From: DATLAN01 sp035527455
GTDB taxonomy: Bacteria > Planctomycetota > Planctomycetia > Pirellulales > Thermoguttaceae
Direction: 5' to 3'
NCBI GenBank assembly: GCA_035527455.1
Contig: DATLAN010000383.1
Coordinates: 1-5,692, forward strand
Length of the DNA: 5,692 bases
Shown one piece after another: positions 3,701-5,692 of this stretch. Under the pieces are notes generated by a model. The model made no database searches, was not told where the DNA came from, and saw only the letters and a list, made by a program, of their open reading frames with translations. A program made the position numbers and the translations under genes. The number at the start of each line of letters is the position of its first letter. The first letter of the stretch is position 1.

Positions 3701-5692
3701 TCATTCCCCCTCAATAACCACCCGAAACCCGACATTATACACCTTCTGCCACGCCGGATAATCCAGCCGGAACGCCGAGACGCACCGCGTGGGCCGATCG
3801 TACCAGGAGCCGCCCCGGGCGACTTTGCGCCCGGCGGCGGTCGGGGCGTTCCGCCCGTCGTCGTCGCGATAGGGATACGGGCGGTACGTCGAACGGGTCC
3901 ACTCCCAGGCGTTTCCGTGTACGTCGTGCAAGCCCCAGGCGTTGGGCCGGTAGCGTCCGACCTCCACGGTGACCAGGGCCCCGTCGTTGAATCGCTCGTC
4001 GCGGGGAACCTGGTCGGCCGATCGGCGCCGCTCGTTGAAGTACGCCCAGGTGTTGATCGTCGCGTCGGCCAGGTTGGCGAACGGCGAGAAGTCGGCGTCG
4101 AGGCCGCCATAGAAAAACTCTTCGGCACTGCCTGCCCTGCAGGCGTATTCCCACTGGGCCTCGGTGGGCAGCGTGACCTCCCGGCCGGTCTTTTCCGAAA
4201 GCCAACGGCAGAAGGCCGTCGCTTCGCTCCAGGAGATCCGCACGACCGGTTGTTCGGGCAGGTTGAGCAGGGGGCCGCGTGCCCGTTCGCTGTTGAAGCT
4301 GGCCGTGCCGTGCTCGTGCCGGCTGTCGTGGACGGGGTCGAAGCGGGCATATTGCCGGTTGGTGATTTCGCAGCGGCCGATCCAGAAGGGGGTGTCGATG
4401 GTGACGGGTGTTGCGGGCTGTTGGTCTGCGAAGCCGCGAGCGGCTCCTATGGGGAACTGGCCCGGGGGGATTAACACCAGTTCGAGTTCGACGCCGTCGC
4501 CCAGGTCGAGGATCTTTCGGGGCTCGGGGCCGGCCGCCGCTTGACGCCGCCGGGCCTCTTCCGCGTCGAACGGCCAGCCGGGGCACGCGACCTCCGCCGA
4601 CGCGGGCTCCGGGATCGGCCGGGATTCGACGGGCGGATCCGTCTCGACGGATGTTTCCAGCAACGCCTCGGGATCGTCGTCCACGTTGGCGTAGAGTTGC
4701 CGCAACTCGCGCCGCCGCCGGTCGTCGTCCACCGTCCGCTCCAGGCCGAGCACGTCGCGCCAGGTTCCGTGACAGGGCGCGTTGAGATCGACCCACGTGG
4801 CCAACCGCTCCCAAGCCTCGGCGTCCAGCTCGACACCGTAGTGTCCGTTGCGGAGCATCTGGAACAGCTCGGTCGTGTCGGCGTGGAATTCGCACGCCCG
4901 CAGCAAGTGCAGATCGCTTTCCAGCCCGCCGACGCGCACCAGCCGACGCAGCTCGAAGTAGGAGGGCTCGAACACGCCGGAGTATTTCTTGACCAGCTCT
5001 TCCTTGCCGACGCCGCGGATCACTTGCGGCTGGGGATTGTTGCTTTCGAGCACCACGTACGCATCGCGGTCGCCGCGCAGGTCGCAGAGCGTCCGGCCGT
5101 GATATTGCCGGCTGCCGTCGTGACACGACACGCAGTGCCGATCCAGCACCGGCTGCACCTCGTTCTTGAAGCTGAACCCTCGCACCGGCCCGTACCACGG
5201 CTCGATTTCCACGGGCTTCTTCCGCGCGGCGATCGAGCCGCGGCCGATCGGCGCGGTGTTCTGGCTGTCGTGGCAGCCGACGCAGGAGAGCACCTCGCCG
5301 GGCATGGCCGTCATCCAGCTTCGCATCAGTTGCACGGCCTTGCCTTCCGCATCGAGCGGGTGTACGGAGATCGGCGTATTGGCCGGCACGCGGAACATGG
5401 CCGAGCCGTCGGCTTCCACGGGCACGGTCCCCAGGATGCGTTTCGGCTCCCACGGCCCGTCGCTGCCCACGCGGTGCTGACCGCCCGACTTGTACGGATA
5501 GGCGAAGTGGTAGCTGAACACGCGGAGCCTCTTCACCGTGCCGCGGGGAACACCGGCCAGTCCCGGACCACGGTAGACGTCCTCGAGGTACACCACCGCG
5601 TCCTTGAGGTCCGGCTCGATGCGCTGGGGAATCACCGGCGGCGTGGCGGTCCGGCGGAAAGGGATCGGCTCGAACAGGGCGCGGCCTTCCAC
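3701..5692 (-). CDS. HzsA-like protein with two CxxCH motifs fused to a SUMF1/FGE-like domain (5' partial)
   Basis: These are the C-terminal 663 residues of a larger protein; the frame is open to the right edge, so the start is not visible. Residues about 30-145 match the middle domain of hydrazine-synthase-alpha-like (HzsA) proteins (GTVPVEADGSAMFRVPANTP, 88-107), ending in CVGCH (137-141). A second motif, CVSCH, is at 187-191 beside a conserved-looking HYGVELDAEAW...DLNAPCHGTW stretch (284-311). Each CxxCH could bind haem c, implying an exported protein. An acidic, Pro-rich linker (about 320-390) leads to a SUMF1 domain (395-661) with EYACRAG, GNAWEW, ARGGSW and GFRVV. Aligned by eye with human FGE, the second catalytic Cys (341) is Cys637 but the first (336) is Asp632. 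Classical formylglycine formation is therefore doubtful, and the domain may act as a binding or other SUMF1/EgtB/PvdO-type module. Real hydrazine synthesis is not implied. It ends in TGA at 3703-3701. Confidence 0.88.
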   Translation of the reverse strand: MEGRALFEPIPFRRTATPPVIPQRIEPDLKDAVVYLEDVYRGPGLAGVPRGTVKRLRVFSYHFAYPYKSGGQHRVGSDGPWEPKRILGTVPVEADGSAMFRVPANTPISVHPLDAEGKAVQLMRSWMTAMPGEVLSCVGCHDSQNTAPIGRGSIAARKKPVEIEPWYGPVRGFSFKNEVQPVLDRHCVSCHDGSRQYHGRTLCDLRGDRDAYVVLESNNPQPQVIRGVGKEELVKKYSGVFEPSYFELRRLVRVGGLESDLHLLRACEFHADTTELFQMLRNGHYGVELDAEAWERLATWVDLNAPCHGTWRDVLGLERTVDDDRRRRELRQLYANVDDDPEALLETSVETDPPVESRPIPEPASAEVACPGWPFDAEEARRRQAAAGPEPRKILDLGDGVELELVLIPPGQFPIGAARGFADQQPATPVTIDTPFWIGRCEITNRQYARFDPVHDSRHEHGTASFNSERARGPLLNLPEQPVVRISWSEATAFCRWLSEKTGREVTLPTEAQWEYACRAGSAEEFFYGGLDADFSPFANLADATINTWAYFNERRRSADQVPRDERFNDGALVTVEVGRYRPNAWGLHDVHGNAWEWTRSTYRPYPYRDDDGRNAPTAAGRKVARGGSWYDRPTRCVSAFRLDYPAWQKVYNVGFRVVIEGE

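Noticed and set aside
3735..5453. 572-codon minus-strand open frame inside the fusion gene
   Set aside because: It is a shifted frame of the HzsA-like/SUMF1 gene, giving Arg/Ala-rich sequence without motifs; the other frame holds all the recognised domains.

Overview
The window is GC-rich and reads as a planctomycete chromosome (inference). The main support is the large protein on the minus strand: a hydrazine-synthase-alpha-like (HzsA-like) middle region with two CxxCH motifs fused to a formylglycine-generating-enzyme-like (SUMF1) domain, an architecture I associate with Planctomycetes and related PVC bacteria. The short tandem repeat family between the two minus-strand genes also fits. I see no mobile element, CRISPR array, tRNA or rRNA.

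Layout: the left half is read on the plus strand. It holds the 3' two thirds of a thiamine-diphosphate-dependent decarboxylase resembling benzoylformate decarboxylase (cut by the left edge). An unusually long nucleoside-diphosphate-kinase-like protein follows, and then a 112-residue secreted protein with an acidic tail. The small secreted gene looks like its own transcription unit, with a near-consensus promoter (2170-2197) and a strong intrinsic terminator (2641-2672). The right half is read on the minus strand and converges on that terminator. It holds an exported TlpA/ResA-like thioredoxin and, upstream of it, the HzsA-like/SUMF1 fusion (cut by the right edge).

How the genes relate: the plus-strand genes share no obvious pathway. 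The two minus-strand genes are 187 bp apart in the same direction. The upstream one carries haem-c-type CxxCH motifs and the downstream one an exported CPPC thioredoxin, so a thiol-redox or cytochrome-assembly link is possible but unproven. The gap between them contains a 31-nt imperfect inverted repeat whose arms are built from about 10-bp tandem units.

Points most worth a second look: the divergent kinase (two insertions, altered residues next to the catalytic His, a C-terminal extension of about 70 residues); the small secreted protein with its H-L-A-H-G-D signature; a possible Shine-Dalgarno-masking structure in its leader; the loss of one of the two FGE copper cysteines in the fusion protein; and a duplicated EPCxTxPxK motif in the thioredoxin linker. 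Nothing here is clear proof of a wholly new system.
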